The translations under genes were made by a program, and so were the position numbers. From positions 28,701 through 92,700 of the forward strand of contig NZ_JBIYSM020000011.1 of NCBI RefSeq assembly GCF_044759095.2: a stretch of DNA of 64,000 nucleotides, written 5' to 3'. Below, piece after piece: positions 8,624 through 16,065 of this stretch. The stretch's first letter is position 1. Each line of letters begins with the position of its first letter. This DNA comes from JBIYSM02 sp044759095. GTDB lineage: Bacteria; Bacillota; Bacilli; Brevibacillales; Brevibacillaceae. Below the pieces are notes generated by a model. That model was not told the DNA's origin. It worked only from the letters and a program-made list of their open reading frames with translations, and ran no database searches.

Positions 8624-9655
8624 CTACTGTTTTTGCCTGAGGTAGGCTTCATCCTTCATAAACATCCGCCAAAAAAAGATAAATCCCGGAATCAAGATGG
8701 CAAAGCCGACCAGATAACTGACGAACAGGGCGCGAAAGGTAGCGGGATCGGTAAAGCCGGACTGGATCGTAATATCCGGGTACACGATATAAGGCAGATG
8801 GGCAGCTCCGTAGGCATAGCTGGCCAGCAGGTATTGCACGGTGACGCTGATGACGGCGAGTCTGGGAAGATGAAGTCCCAGTTTGACCTGCTGCGGGAGC
8901 AACAGCAAAATGTACCCAAGAAAAAAGCAGAGGGCCGACACAATCAGCCAGGGCAGATAGCCGAACAGTTTGTCATACAGCCAAGCCGCTTCCCATCTCA
9001 TGGTTTGCAGCGTCAACAGCGCCATCAACAGGGTGACGGGTCCAAGCAGTACCGCATCACGCCGGTAGATCTCAAACGCCTGTTTTTCGTTCGATACGAA
9101 GGAATAATCGCTTAACAAGAGCGACGAGAGAAACAGCGTACTGGCGATGGCCAGGCCGATGTAGGACAGGACATGCGGACTGGTCAACAGCTCTTTCCAA
9201 TCGAGCATCGGAACCCCTTCTGTCCGTTTGACAAATCCTCCCTGGGTGATCGGCAGCACGGCGATCAACAGAGCGGGGATGAGAATGCCGGTAATGCCGG
9301 ATACGATACTTAGCATTTTGTTGTACTTGGGAACCATATGGGCGTACACCAAAAACGCGCTGCGGATGAGCAGAAGCAGAACGACCAGGCTTCCCGGAAT
9401 CAGGAGGACGGTTCCCAGGGTGTAGATGGCGCCCGGGAAAAAGGTGACGAGAGCGACGACGATCAGCACGATAAACACATTGGTCACTTCCCAGGAAGGG
9501 GAGAGATACCGGTTGGCGATGTTGGTCGCACGGGTCTTTTCATGATTCACATACACCATCGACCAAAACCCGGCGCCAAAGTCGATGGAGGCGGCCACAG
9601 AGTAGATCATGACAAAGATCCAGAGCAGCGTCACCGCAATAATCGTATCTGTCAC
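8624..9655 (-). CDS. cydB: Cytochrome bd-type quinol oxidase subunit II
   Basis: Membrane subunit of a bd-type terminal oxidase that passes quinol electrons to oxygen. About 343 residues with some nine hydrophobic helices; the N terminus (TLLWIFVMIYSVAASIDFGA) and the SPSWEVTNVF block fit the CydB family, of which it is a divergent, B. subtilis YthB-like member. The frame opens at TTG 9679, but GTG 9655 has the AAGGA site at proper spacing and lies 28 bases after the cydA stop. It is second in a two-gene operon with cydA. No cydCD assembly genes are nearby. Confidence 0.85.
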   Translation of the reverse strand: MTDTIIAVTLLWIFVMIYSVAASIDFGAGFWSMVYVNHEKTRATNIANRYLSPSWEVTNVFIVLIVVALVTFFPGAIYTLGTVLLIPGSLVVLLLLIRSAFLVYAHMVPKYNKMLSIVSGITGILIPALLIAVLPITQGGFVKRTEGVPMLDWKELLTSPHVLSYIGLAIASTLFLSSLLLSDYSFVSNEKQAFEIYRRDAVLLGPVTLLMALLTLQTMRWEAAWLYDKLFGYLPWLIVSALCFFLGYILLLLPQQVKLGLHLPRLAVISVTVQYLLASYAYGAAHLPYIVYPDITIQSGFTDPATFRALFVSYLVGFAILIPGFIFFWRMFMKDEAYLRQKQ

Positions 9656-9682
9656 TTCACACCAATCCTTTTTGCGCAAGGT

Positions 9683-11020
9683 TTATTGTACAGACTCAGG
9701 CTCACCTCCATCCAGTTTCAGAGGATGACGCCGGAAATAATGCCGGAATACGAATACCGTGATGACGGCGAGCAGGAGGTAAAACACGAGAAACACACCA
9801 AACAGGACGGCCAGACCCTCTGCCCGGGTTGCGGCTTCAGCGGTCCTCATGGTTCGGTAAATCACCCACGGCTGTCTCCCTGTGCAGGCGAATACCCATC
9901 CAAATTCAATTCCCAGCATGGAGAGCGGGCCGCTTAAGACGAAGATCCACATCACCCAGCGGGGAAATGACTCCCGCTTCAGCAGCTTTTTCCAGGCAAA
10001 CCCGAGAAATCCTACGAAAATCAGCATCGAACCGATTCCGACCATCGCGTTAAACAAGGTGTGAACAAACAAGGGCGGCCAGTATTCTTCCGGAAAATCA
10101 TTCAGTCCGACCACCACCTCGTCAAAACGGTTGCCGGCCAAAAAGCTGAGCAGCCAAGGAATCTCAATGGCGTACTTTACCTCTTTGGTTACCGGATCGG
10201 TAAATCCCCCGATCGCCAGCGGAGCGTACGGCTGCGTTTCGAACAGGCCTTCGGCGGCGGCCAGTTTCTCCGGCTGGTAGCGATGAAGATATTGTGCCGA
10301 CTCATGCCCGTTTAGGGCAGTGAGCAGGGAAAAGGCCCCCCCCATAATGAGACCCATCAACAACGCTTTTTGGTGAAACAAATACTCCCGGCTCGCTTTT
10401 TTTGCCTTCAGCATTTTCAAGGCGGCGATGGAAGCAATGACGAAGGCCCCGGTCATATAGGCCGATACCGTCACGTGGAGAGCCGTGACAAAAAAACTCG
10501 GATTAAAAAAGGCGGCCCACGGATTTACGTTCACAATGCTGCCATTGACGATTTGAAACCCGGCAGGAGTGCCCTCAAACGCATGTACATTGGTAATCAG
10601 GACGGCAGAGGCAGTCGCTCCGAGCAGGACAAAAAACACACTCATGATTCTCATCCACGGTGTCAGGCGATCGGCCGCGTATACGTAGATGGACATGAAC
10701 AAAGCCTCTAGGAAGAACGCAAAGATTTCAATTTGAAACGGCAGAGAAATGACTTTGCCCACCACCTCCATGAAACCCGGCCACAATAAAGAGAGCTGCA
10801 CACCGGCGATCGTGCCTGAAGGGATGGCGACTCCAAGCAAAATGGCTTGTCCTTTTGTCCACCGTTTGGCCATCAGCTCGTAGTCTTTGTCCTTCGTGCG
10901 CTGGAAGAGCAGTTCGGCGAGCAGGATCATCAGGGGGAGCCCCACTCCAAGCGTGGCAAAGATGATATGAAATGCCATCGTCGTGCCGAACGTCGCCCGG
11001 GCTAGCATGATGTCGTCCAT
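9683..11020 (-). CDS. cydA: Cytochrome bd-type quinol oxidase subunit I
   Basis: Haem-bearing subunit of a bd-type oxidase. 445 residues, nine or so membrane helices. The haem-ligand histidine is at about 18 in AFHIIFA, a second conserved His is in ALHVTVSAY, and the GRQPW signature is present near 385. The quinol loop is short, placing it with the CioA/YthA-like short-Q-loop enzymes rather than E. coli CydA. ATG 11020 follows an AAAGGATG site. The cydAB pair would support respiration at low oxygen or under cyanide or nitric oxide stress; that role is known for the family, not shown here. Confidence 0.9.
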   Translation of the reverse strand: MDDIMLARATFGTTMAFHIIFATLGVGLPLMILLAELLFQRTKDKDYELMAKRWTKGQAILLGVAIPSGTIAGVQLSLLWPGFMEVVGKVISLPFQIEIFAFFLEALFMSIYVYAADRLTPWMRIMSVFFVLLGATASAVLITNVHAFEGTPAGFQIVNGSIVNVNPWAAFFNPSFFVTALHVTVSAYMTGAFVIASIAALKMLKAKKASREYLFHQKALLMGLIMGGAFSLLTALNGHESAQYLHRYQPEKLAAAEGLFETQPYAPLAIGGFTDPVTKEVKYAIEIPWLLSFLAGNRFDEVVVGLNDFPEEYWPPLFVHTLFNAMVGIGSMLIFVGFLGFAWKKLLKRESFPRWVMWIFVLSGPLSMLGIEFGWVFACTGRQPWVIYRTMRTAEAATRAEGLAVLFGVFLVFYLLLAVITVFVFRHYFRRHPLKLDGGEPESVQ

Positions 11021-11132
11021 GCAAAAACATCCTTTCAGGCAATAACGCCAAACTTTTCCTGCTTAGCTTGCCGATTGGATCGTGTCATTATGCATACGTG
11101 CAAACGATCATCGGAGAATCCCCATCATACAG

Positions 11133-11159
11133 CAACGCTCTTTCCTCAAGGGAAAGAGC
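11133..11159. other. Hairpin in the cydA upstream region
   Basis: GCTCTTTCC and GGAAAGAGC form a 9-bp stem around a short loop between the gene at 11181 and cydA. Neither side carries a good T run, so it is either a weak terminator of the upstream minus-strand gene or a leader or operator element of cydA. Confidence 0.45.
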
Positions 11160-11180
11160 GTCCATCGTCGACAAGGATGT

Positions 11181-11657
11181 TTATGTACGTGTAAAACCTT
11201 CTTCCAAAAGGTATTGCTCGGCTTCCTTATAGGATTCAAAAGATTCTTCCAGGTTTAGACCGGCATAAACATTCCACAGATCATGTTCGTTTACGAGCAG
11301 AAGCGTTTGTTGTCCCGGGCCGATCCAACGGTCTTCGTGGACCTCTGCGCCAGCGTCTGTTTCTGCTTTGGGTTCCGGTTTGCGGGAGAGGTACCGAATC
11401 GACGCCTCAATCAAAGAGCGAAGCTCGTTCTCCGAGTAATCGCGAATATTGACCATCCCTTTATCATCTGTGGCCGTCTTGGGCAAATGTCCAGCGTACA
11501 CGTAGCCGTTCCCGTTCGGATGCAAGTGCTGTACGACAATTTTTTTGTCATGGACGCTGCCTTCATAATGAAAATTTACCCGCCCGAGCGAAACCTGTTT
11601 TCGCTGCAATTGCGGGAACGATTCGATAATCGCCAGTTTTTCTTCAAAAGTCAACAT
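11181..11657 (-). CDS. Conserved hypothetical protein
   Basis: 158 residues, acidic, no signal peptide or membrane segment. The first half (SLGRVNFHYEGSVHDKKIVV, then HLHPNGNGYVYAGHLP) looks like a small beta-rich domain; the C-terminal part is helical (YKEAEQYLLEEGF). ATG 11657 has a GGAGG site 5 bases upstream. It stands alone between cydA and the ydjO-csp pair, all on the minus strand. I do not recognise a function. Confidence 0.7.
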   Translation of the reverse strand: MLTFEEKLAIIESFPQLQRKQVSLGRVNFHYEGSVHDKKIVVQHLHPNGNGYVYAGHLPKTATDDKGMVNIRDYSENELRSLIEASIRYLSRKPEPKAETDAGAEVHEDRWIGPGQQTLLLVNEHDLWNVYAGLNLEESFESYKEAEQYLLEEGFTRT

Positions 11658-11722
11658 GGTTCCTCCGCATGTCTCTCGTAATGGATTGCCCGACGATTAT
11701 ACCACAGATTACAGGTGTCAGC

Positions 11723-11920
11723 CTACTTCGTATAGTTCCAGGTGAGCGGAGGCAGCATTTTCGTTTCCATTACCATGTTGGAGCTGCAAATGGGGCAGAG
11801 CGGTTTTTTATCAAACGTCAGGTTCTCTCTCATCCAACACGAACAGCTTTCATTGCTGCACGTCCAAACAGACGTCTCTTCATCTTGAACCGGTTCCTGA
11901 TTTCGTTTTGCATGATACAT
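11723..11920 (-). CDS. ydjO: YdjO-like cold-inducible zinc-ribbon protein
   Basis: About 65 residues with two Cys pairs (WTCSNESCSCW and PLCPICSSNM) forming a small zinc ribbon, and the TKMLPPLTWNY tail typical of the YdjO family. The frame is open up to 12004, but ATG 11920 is preceded by GGAGGTG at 8 bases and gives the family length. It lies 86 bases downstream of a cold-shock gene on the same strand, fitting the family's cold-inducible name. Biochemical role unknown. Confidence 0.8.
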   Translation of the reverse strand: MYHAKRNQEPVQDEETSVWTCSNESCSCWMRENLTFDKKPLCPICSSNMVMETKMLPPLTWNYTK

Positions 11921-12006
11921 TTGGCGAACACCTCCGGAGCGTATGTACGGGATGGAATAGAAAAAGAACTGCCCAAGCACGGACAATTCTTTTAACCTAA
12001 ACAAAC

Positions 12007-12207
12007 CTACATTTTCACAACATTTTCGGCTTGGGGGCCGCGGTTTCCTTGAACAACGTTACATTGAACGCGTTGCCCTTCTTCGAGGGACTTGAAGCCA
12101 TCACCGGCGATCGCACTGTAGTGAACAAACACGTCATTGCCGCCTTCCATTTCTATAAATCCATAACCTTTTTCTGCGTTGAACCATTTCACTGTACCGG
12201 TTCCCAT
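12007..12207 (-). CDS. csp: Cold-shock protein (CspA family)
   Basis: 66-residue single OB-fold RNA chaperone that keeps mRNA unstructured at low temperature. Both nucleic-acid binding motifs are visible: KGYGFIE (RNP1) and VFVHYSAI (RNP2), after GTVKWFN. ATG 12207 follows a TTGGAGGTC site at 8 bases, so the longer frame to 12267 is not the start. The 5' untranslated region upstream is AT-rich, as expected for cold-shock genes. ydjO follows on the same strand. Confidence 0.95.
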   Translation of the reverse strand: MGTGTVKWFNAEKGYGFIEMEGGNDVFVHYSAIAGDGFKSLEEGQRVQCNVVQGNRGPQAENVVKM

Positions 12208-12342
12208 TTGCGAAGACCTCCAAAAAATAGACAGATTTTCAAGTATCGTTTGCGCTTTAAACAGCACTCTATATAATATGTGAAAGAAGGCTTTGTTTTA
12301 TACGAGAAAAATGGATAGAAAATGAATGGAGATGTATGGAAC

Positions 12343-12552
12343 ATGACGGAACATAACCACAATGAAACGGAAACCGCGGCAAGCAAACCTGGAAAGATCA
12401 GCCTGCAGGAAGCAATGAAACGAAAGCTTGCTGAAAAAAAGCAAGCACAAACGAACCAACATTCGTTTGCCAATCAGAAATCCGGCAATCAAATGATGAA
12501 GAGCCAGCAAACGAAAAAACCAAACAATCAGCGAAGACGTACCGGAGTATAG
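12343..12552 (+). CDS. Small basic hypothetical protein
   Basis: About 69 residues, very rich in Lys, Gln, Asn and Thr (EAMKRKLAEKKQAQ, then a low-complexity C-terminal half), so probably largely disordered and possibly nucleic-acid binding. ATG 12343 and ATG 12322 are both possible starts; the GGAG at 12328 favours 12343. It is divergent from the cold-shock gene and followed by a strong terminator, which supports a real transcription unit. Function not recognised. Confidence 0.55.
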   Translation: MTEHNHNETETAASKPGKISLQEAMKRKLAEKKQAQTNQHSFANQKSGNQMMKSQQTKKPNNQRRRTGV

Positions 12553-12568
12553 GCCATTTCTCTCCATG

Positions 12569-12605
12569 ACGGAGTCCCCCAAAAGAGTGGGGGACTCCGT
12601 TTTTG
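12569..12605 (+). terminator. Rho-independent terminator
   Basis: ACGGAGTCCCCC (12569-12580) pairs perfectly with GGGGGACTCCGT (12589-12600), followed by TTTTGTTTG. It ends the small gene at 12552. Confidence 0.9.
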
Positions 12606-12608
12606 TTT

Positions 12609-12713
12609 GTATATAAGAAATTTATAACATGGGGACATCGAATTCAGCCACAAGGAAAGGGTTCGGGGCCCCAGCCGACACCAGCGTTAGCTAAAGTCGG
12701 CTGGGTTTTCTTA
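12609..12713 (+). repeat. Dispersed hairpin repeat, copy D
   Basis: Lead-in GTATATAAGAAATTTATAAC, then GGGACATCGAATTCAGCCAC, GGGTTCGGGGCCCC and the stem CCCAGCCGAC (12670-12679) / GTCGGCTGGG (12696-12705) with loop GCGTTAGCTA, then TTTTCTT. The stem is identical to copy B while the left flank resembles copy A. The previous gene already has its own terminator, so this copy is not needed for termination. Confidence 0.85.
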
Positions 12714-12834
12714 TATTTGGAACAGGATCTTCCTTCATTGCCAAAATGTTTGAAATGAAACCAATCGTTTACCAAAGTTATACTTAACATAACTTGTTTC
12801 ACTTTTTCCAACAACGCACATGGAGAGGTACAAT

Positions 12835-14406
12835 TTGAAAAAGTTTCGATTCCAACTCGCACTGATCACATTGTTACAACTGAGCATTTTTTCATCCTTT
12901 ACAGAAGCACAATTTTATCCTTTTACCGACATATCGAACAGCTACGCTCGAACGGAAATATCTCTCTTACATAAGCAAGGCATTGTGATGGGGGACGGAA
13001 AGGGCCGGTTTTATCCGAACCAACCGGTCACACGTGCTGAATTCGTTACCATGTTGGGGCGGACGCTAGGGATCAAGCCTGTCAATAGCCCGATACAGGC
13101 GTTTCGGGATGTTCCGCAGAGACATTGGGGAAATGGCTGGATTCATGCAGGCGCACAACTGGGGTTGATTGGCGGCACCAGTCCTTCCACGTTTGACCCT
13201 TCCCGGTACATAAGCAGGCAGGAGGCTGCTGCCATTTTGGTCCGATCCCAAAAGCCGAGATACATAGAGAATGCCGATGTTGCGGTATCTGATGCAGAAG
13301 AAATCGCTGACTGGGCCGCACCGTATGTCAAGGAAGCCATTCGTTCCGGCTACATGTCCGGGTACCAGGGGCAATTTCGTCCCAAGAGCCATATGACACG
13401 TCAGGAAATGGCAGTTGTTTTAAACCGATTGCTAAGCGTTCCGGTCGCAAATCCAGGAAACAAAAGCAAGCCCATCCAGTTGGCATGGCAATACGGCGGG
13501 ACCAGTACGGATTTTATTCAAAACGTTCAAAATTCAACCGTCAATGTATTGTCGCCGCGATGGTTCTTCCTCAATGATTCTGGCAACATCACTGACAACG
13601 GAGACGGAGCGTTGGTAAAGTGGGCCCATCAAAATGGAAAGCAAGTGTGGGCGATGGTTGGAAATCGTTTTGATGCGGCTCTGACGCATCAAGCGATCTC
13701 ACAGGAAGCGAAGCGAAAGGCGATCATCAACCAGATCGTCAGCTACAGTAAAAAGTACCAGCTGGATGGCGTCAACATCGATTTTGAAAATGTACAGCCG
13801 AGCGACAAAAACAACTACACCTCGTTCATACGCGAACTGTCTGCTGCACTGAAGGCAAATCACGTCATCCTGTCCATCGATGTTCCACCCGATTTGGGAA
13901 ATTCATGGAGTGCGGCGTACGACTATAAGGCACTGGGCAGTCTGGTCGATTATATGGTTGTCATGTCGTATGACGAGCATTGGAGCGGCGGTCCAAAAGC
14001 GGGTTCAGTTGCTTCCCTGCCTTGGTTTACACAGAACCTGCAAAAAATGACATCGGCTGTTCCAGCGAAGAAGGTAATCGCCGGAATCCCGCTGTACACG
14101 CGAGACTGGTACACCATGAATGGAAAAGTTCTGTCCAAGGATTTGTTGATCCCTGAATTGTACAGTCTGCTCGCCGAGAAAAAACCGCGCATGGTATGGG
14201 ATTCGGTCAAGGGTCAGTACATAGCCACGTATACAAAAGACGGCGTGAAGCATTCCATTTGGCTGGAAGAAAGTCGCTCCATCTCCGAAAAAATGAGGAA
14301 AGTCTACGAGTTGGGCATCTCCGGCGCAGCTTACTGGCATATCGGGGGAGGGACAACAGACGTTTGGACGGCCATTGAAAACATCGGGAAAATGGAAAAC
14401 AGGTAA
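12835..14406 (+). CDS. S-layer-anchored family 18 glycoside hydrolase
   Basis: About 523 residues. After a signal peptide (1-24) come three SLH domains (about 26-75, 87-135, 147-200; for example RFYPNQPVTRAEFVTMLGR), which bind pyruvylated secondary cell-wall polymer. A GH18 TIM barrel follows from about 215 with the catalytic DxxDxDxE signature seen as LDGVNIDFENV. The enzyme should act on chitin-like or peptidoglycan glycans at the cell surface; similar SLH-GH18 proteins are seen in spore- and wall-remodelling contexts. ATG 12820 lies inside the ribosome site GGAGAGGT (12822-12829), so the start is TTG 12835. It is monocistronic with its own terminator. Confidence 0.88.
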   Translation: MKKFRFQLALITLLQLSIFSSFTEAQFYPFTDISNSYARTEISLLHKQGIVMGDGKGRFYPNQPVTRAEFVTMLGRTLGIKPVNSPIQAFRDVPQRHWGNGWIHAGAQLGLIGGTSPSTFDPSRYISRQEAAAILVRSQKPRYIENADVAVSDAEEIADWAAPYVKEAIRSGYMSGYQGQFRPKSHMTRQEMAVVLNRLLSVPVANPGNKSKPIQLAWQYGGTSTDFIQNVQNSTVNVLSPRWFFLNDSGNITDNGDGALVKWAHQNGKQVWAMVGNRFDAALTHQAISQEAKRKAIINQIVSYSKKYQLDGVNIDFENVQPSDKNNYTSFIRELSAALKANHVILSIDVPPDLGNSWSAAYDYKALGSLVDYMVVMSYDEHWSGGPKAGSVASLPWFTQNLQKMTSAVPAKKVIAGIPLYTRDWYTMNGKVLSKDLLIPELYSLLAEKKPRMVWDSVKGQYIATYTKDGVKHSIWLEESRSISEKMRKVYELGISGAAYWHIGGGTTDVWTAIENIGKMENR

Positions 14407-14416
14407 CCCTACGTGA

Positions 14417-14456
14417 AAGACCCAGGCTCTGCCGAGAGTCCTGGGTCTTTTACCTT
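14417..14456. terminator. Bidirectional terminator between convergent genes
   Basis: AAAGACCCAGG (14417-14427) pairs with CCTGGGTCTTT (14440-14450), with T tracts on both strands. It separates the GH18 gene from the convergent YtvI-type gene. Confidence 0.88.
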
Positions 14457-14465
14457 GGTTGTCCA

Positions 14466-15497
14466 TTAAAAATCAATCTTGAATTTTAGGAAGCCGGCTT
14501 TACGCAACGCTTCATAGATAATAACCATTGCGGGACCCAGGATCAGTCCAAAAAAACCCATCAGCTGAAAGCCGAGATAGAGACTGACCAAAGCGGCCAA
14601 CGCGCTGATTCCAAGGCTGGAACCAAGTATTTTGGGTTCAATGGTGCGTCGGACCACGGTGATTACGATAAAGAGAACGATCAAACCGATGGCCAAGTGT
14701 GAATTGCCGGCAATAAAATTGTAGACGGCCCAGGGAACGAGAAAAGAGCCCGTTCCCAAGATCGGAAGAATATCCACAAGCACAATCAACAGGGCAATGA
14801 GTGCGGCATACTTGACCTGTAAGATCAGCAGGCCAATGAAAGACAGGGCGAATGTAAGCAGACTCAGGATCACTTGCGCACGCAAAAAGCCAACGGTTGC
14901 ACGGTTTAGCTGAGAAAGTACAACCTCCACCTTCTCTCTTGCAGAAGAAGTGAACATTCTCATAAAGCCCGCCCGCAATCTCGGCAGGTCAAGGCTGATT
15001 AAAAACAAGGCTACGAGGTAGATTATGGAGGTAAGGAGGAATATTGGAATGGAAGCAACGGCGCCAATGACCCATTTTGCAATGCCGGAAGCGGCATTGA
15101 CAGCGGAGCTTTTTAATCCGGTAAACAGCTGCTGCAGCTGGAATTCGATATCAGCTGGCAAAGAGGCGTAGTAGGCTTCCCATTTCCAGATGGAAGACTC
15201 CACCAGTTCAAACACGTGTTGAGAAAAAGCGGGCAAACGCTGTGCCATTTCTACACCTTGAACCAACAGCTGCGTTCCCAGCCAGTATGCACTTGCACCA
15301 AATACAAGCAGGAACAGCAAAAAGGATACGGTTACCGCGCCTGAACGATTCAGACGAAACGTTTGGAGAATAAACAAAACGAACGGTTCCAAGAGCATTG
15401 CCGTCAGTAAGGCAAGCAAGAACGGAACGCTGTAAGGCAAAAGAAGTAAGCCAATGGCGAGCAGTATTACCAACAAGAGGATTTTTCGAATCGTCAT
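14466..15497 (-). CDS. AI-2E/YtvI-family membrane permease
   Basis: 343 residues with about seven to eight hydrophobic helices and the family pattern of a long central loop (AQRLPAFSQHVFELVESSIW) and a C-terminal GFFGLILGPAMVIIYEAL block. This is the AI-2E transporter family, including the B. subtilis sporulation membrane protein YtvI. Members are exporters or channels with varied or unknown substrates, so none is assigned. ATG 15497 has an AGGAG site at 7 bases; the TTG one codon earlier is less likely. Monocistronic. Confidence 0.8.
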   Translation of the reverse strand: MTIRKILLLVILLAIGLLLLPYSVPFLLALLTAMLLEPFVLFILQTFRLNRSGAVTVSFLLFLLVFGASAYWLGTQLLVQGVEMAQRLPAFSQHVFELVESSIWKWEAYYASLPADIEFQLQQLFTGLKSSAVNAASGIAKWVIGAVASIPIFLLTSIIYLVALFLISLDLPRLRAGFMRMFTSSAREKVEVVLSQLNRATVGFLRAQVILSLLTFALSFIGLLILQVKYAALIALLIVLVDILPILGTGSFLVPWAVYNFIAGNSHLAIGLIVLFIVITVVRRTIEPKILGSSLGISALAALVSLYLGFQLMGFFGLILGPAMVIIYEALRKAGFLKFKIDF

Positions 15498-15697
15498 CAA
15501 AGGGCTCCTATCACCAAGGGAGTAAGAAAGTATGAGACTAAGCTTTATTTTACCATTTTGTATGGAAGATTTTCATCCATTGAGCACATTTTTGTGACGA
15601 GGCCTCAAAATGGCTAGTGCGAAAACGGATAATCTGGTATTGTCCGAGATAGAGGTAAATCAACCAGGGATTTGAGAACAAGGAAGGTGTATCATAT

Positions 15698-15886
15698 ATG
15701 GGTAACGTGGATTTGGCCAGTTTAACGTGGGAGCAGTTCTGGTTTGGAGTCGCTTTTATCTCCATGACCGGCATCTTGTTCAGTCTGGGGATGCTCCGAT
15801 TGTTTCAAGAGCGGGTTCGAGCAGGCATCATTTTGTTCTTGCTAAGCGCAGTATCTGGCTCACTCTTCCTGTGGTATGCCCTTTAA
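15698..15886 (+). CDS. Small membrane protein, two helices
   Basis: 62 residues with two hydrophobic helices (WFGVAFISMTGILFSLGML and AGIILFLLSAVSGSLFLWYA) joined by a positive RLFQERVRAG linker, so both termini are probably outside. The ribosome site AAGGAAGGTG precedes ATG 15698 and a perfect terminator follows. No family recognised. Confidence 0.7.
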   Translation: MGNVDLASLTWEQFWFGVAFISMTGILFSLGMLRLFQERVRAGIILFLLSAVSGSLFLWYAL

Positions 15887-15901
15887 CCCGCTGTATCGTA
15901 A

Positions 15902-15943
15902 GTAACGGTCCGATCTCCTTCATGATCGGACCGTTACCTTATT
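15902..15943. terminator. Strong terminator
   Basis: A perfect 14-bp stem, GTAACGGTCCGATC (15902-15915) with GATCGGACCGTTAC (15924-15937), followed by a T-rich tract. It serves the small membrane gene on the plus strand; its loop holds the stop codon of a small minus-strand frame. Confidence 0.88.
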
Positions 15944-16048
15944 TTTTATCTCCTCATAAAATCGTCGCCAGGCCTCTGGCAGTTTTGAATGGGTAAGCTT
16001 TTTCTCCTTACTCTCCCTTGACGTTTGCTTTTTCGATTCCTTTTCCAT
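15920..16048 (-). CDS. Possible small basic protein downstream of ywqA
   Basis: A 42-codon minus-strand frame starting at ATG 16048 (MEKESKKQTSRESKEKKL, then LPEAWRRFYEEIKNKV) and ending at TGA inside the terminator loop. It begins 18 bases after the ywqA-type stop and reads as a charged helical peptide. The ribosome site is weak (GGATCGGTGG). It may be the last cistron of the SNF2/SWIM operon or a chance frame. Confidence 0.35.
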   Translation of the reverse strand: MEKESKKQTSRESKEKKLTHSKLPEAWRRFYEEIKNKVTVRS

Positions 16049-16065
16049 GCAGCCACCGATCCTTT

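Noticed and set aside
9338..9937. 199-codon plus-strand frame across the cydA-cydB junction
   Set aside because: Its composition is antisense membrane-protein sequence; cydA and cydB are convincing on the other strand.
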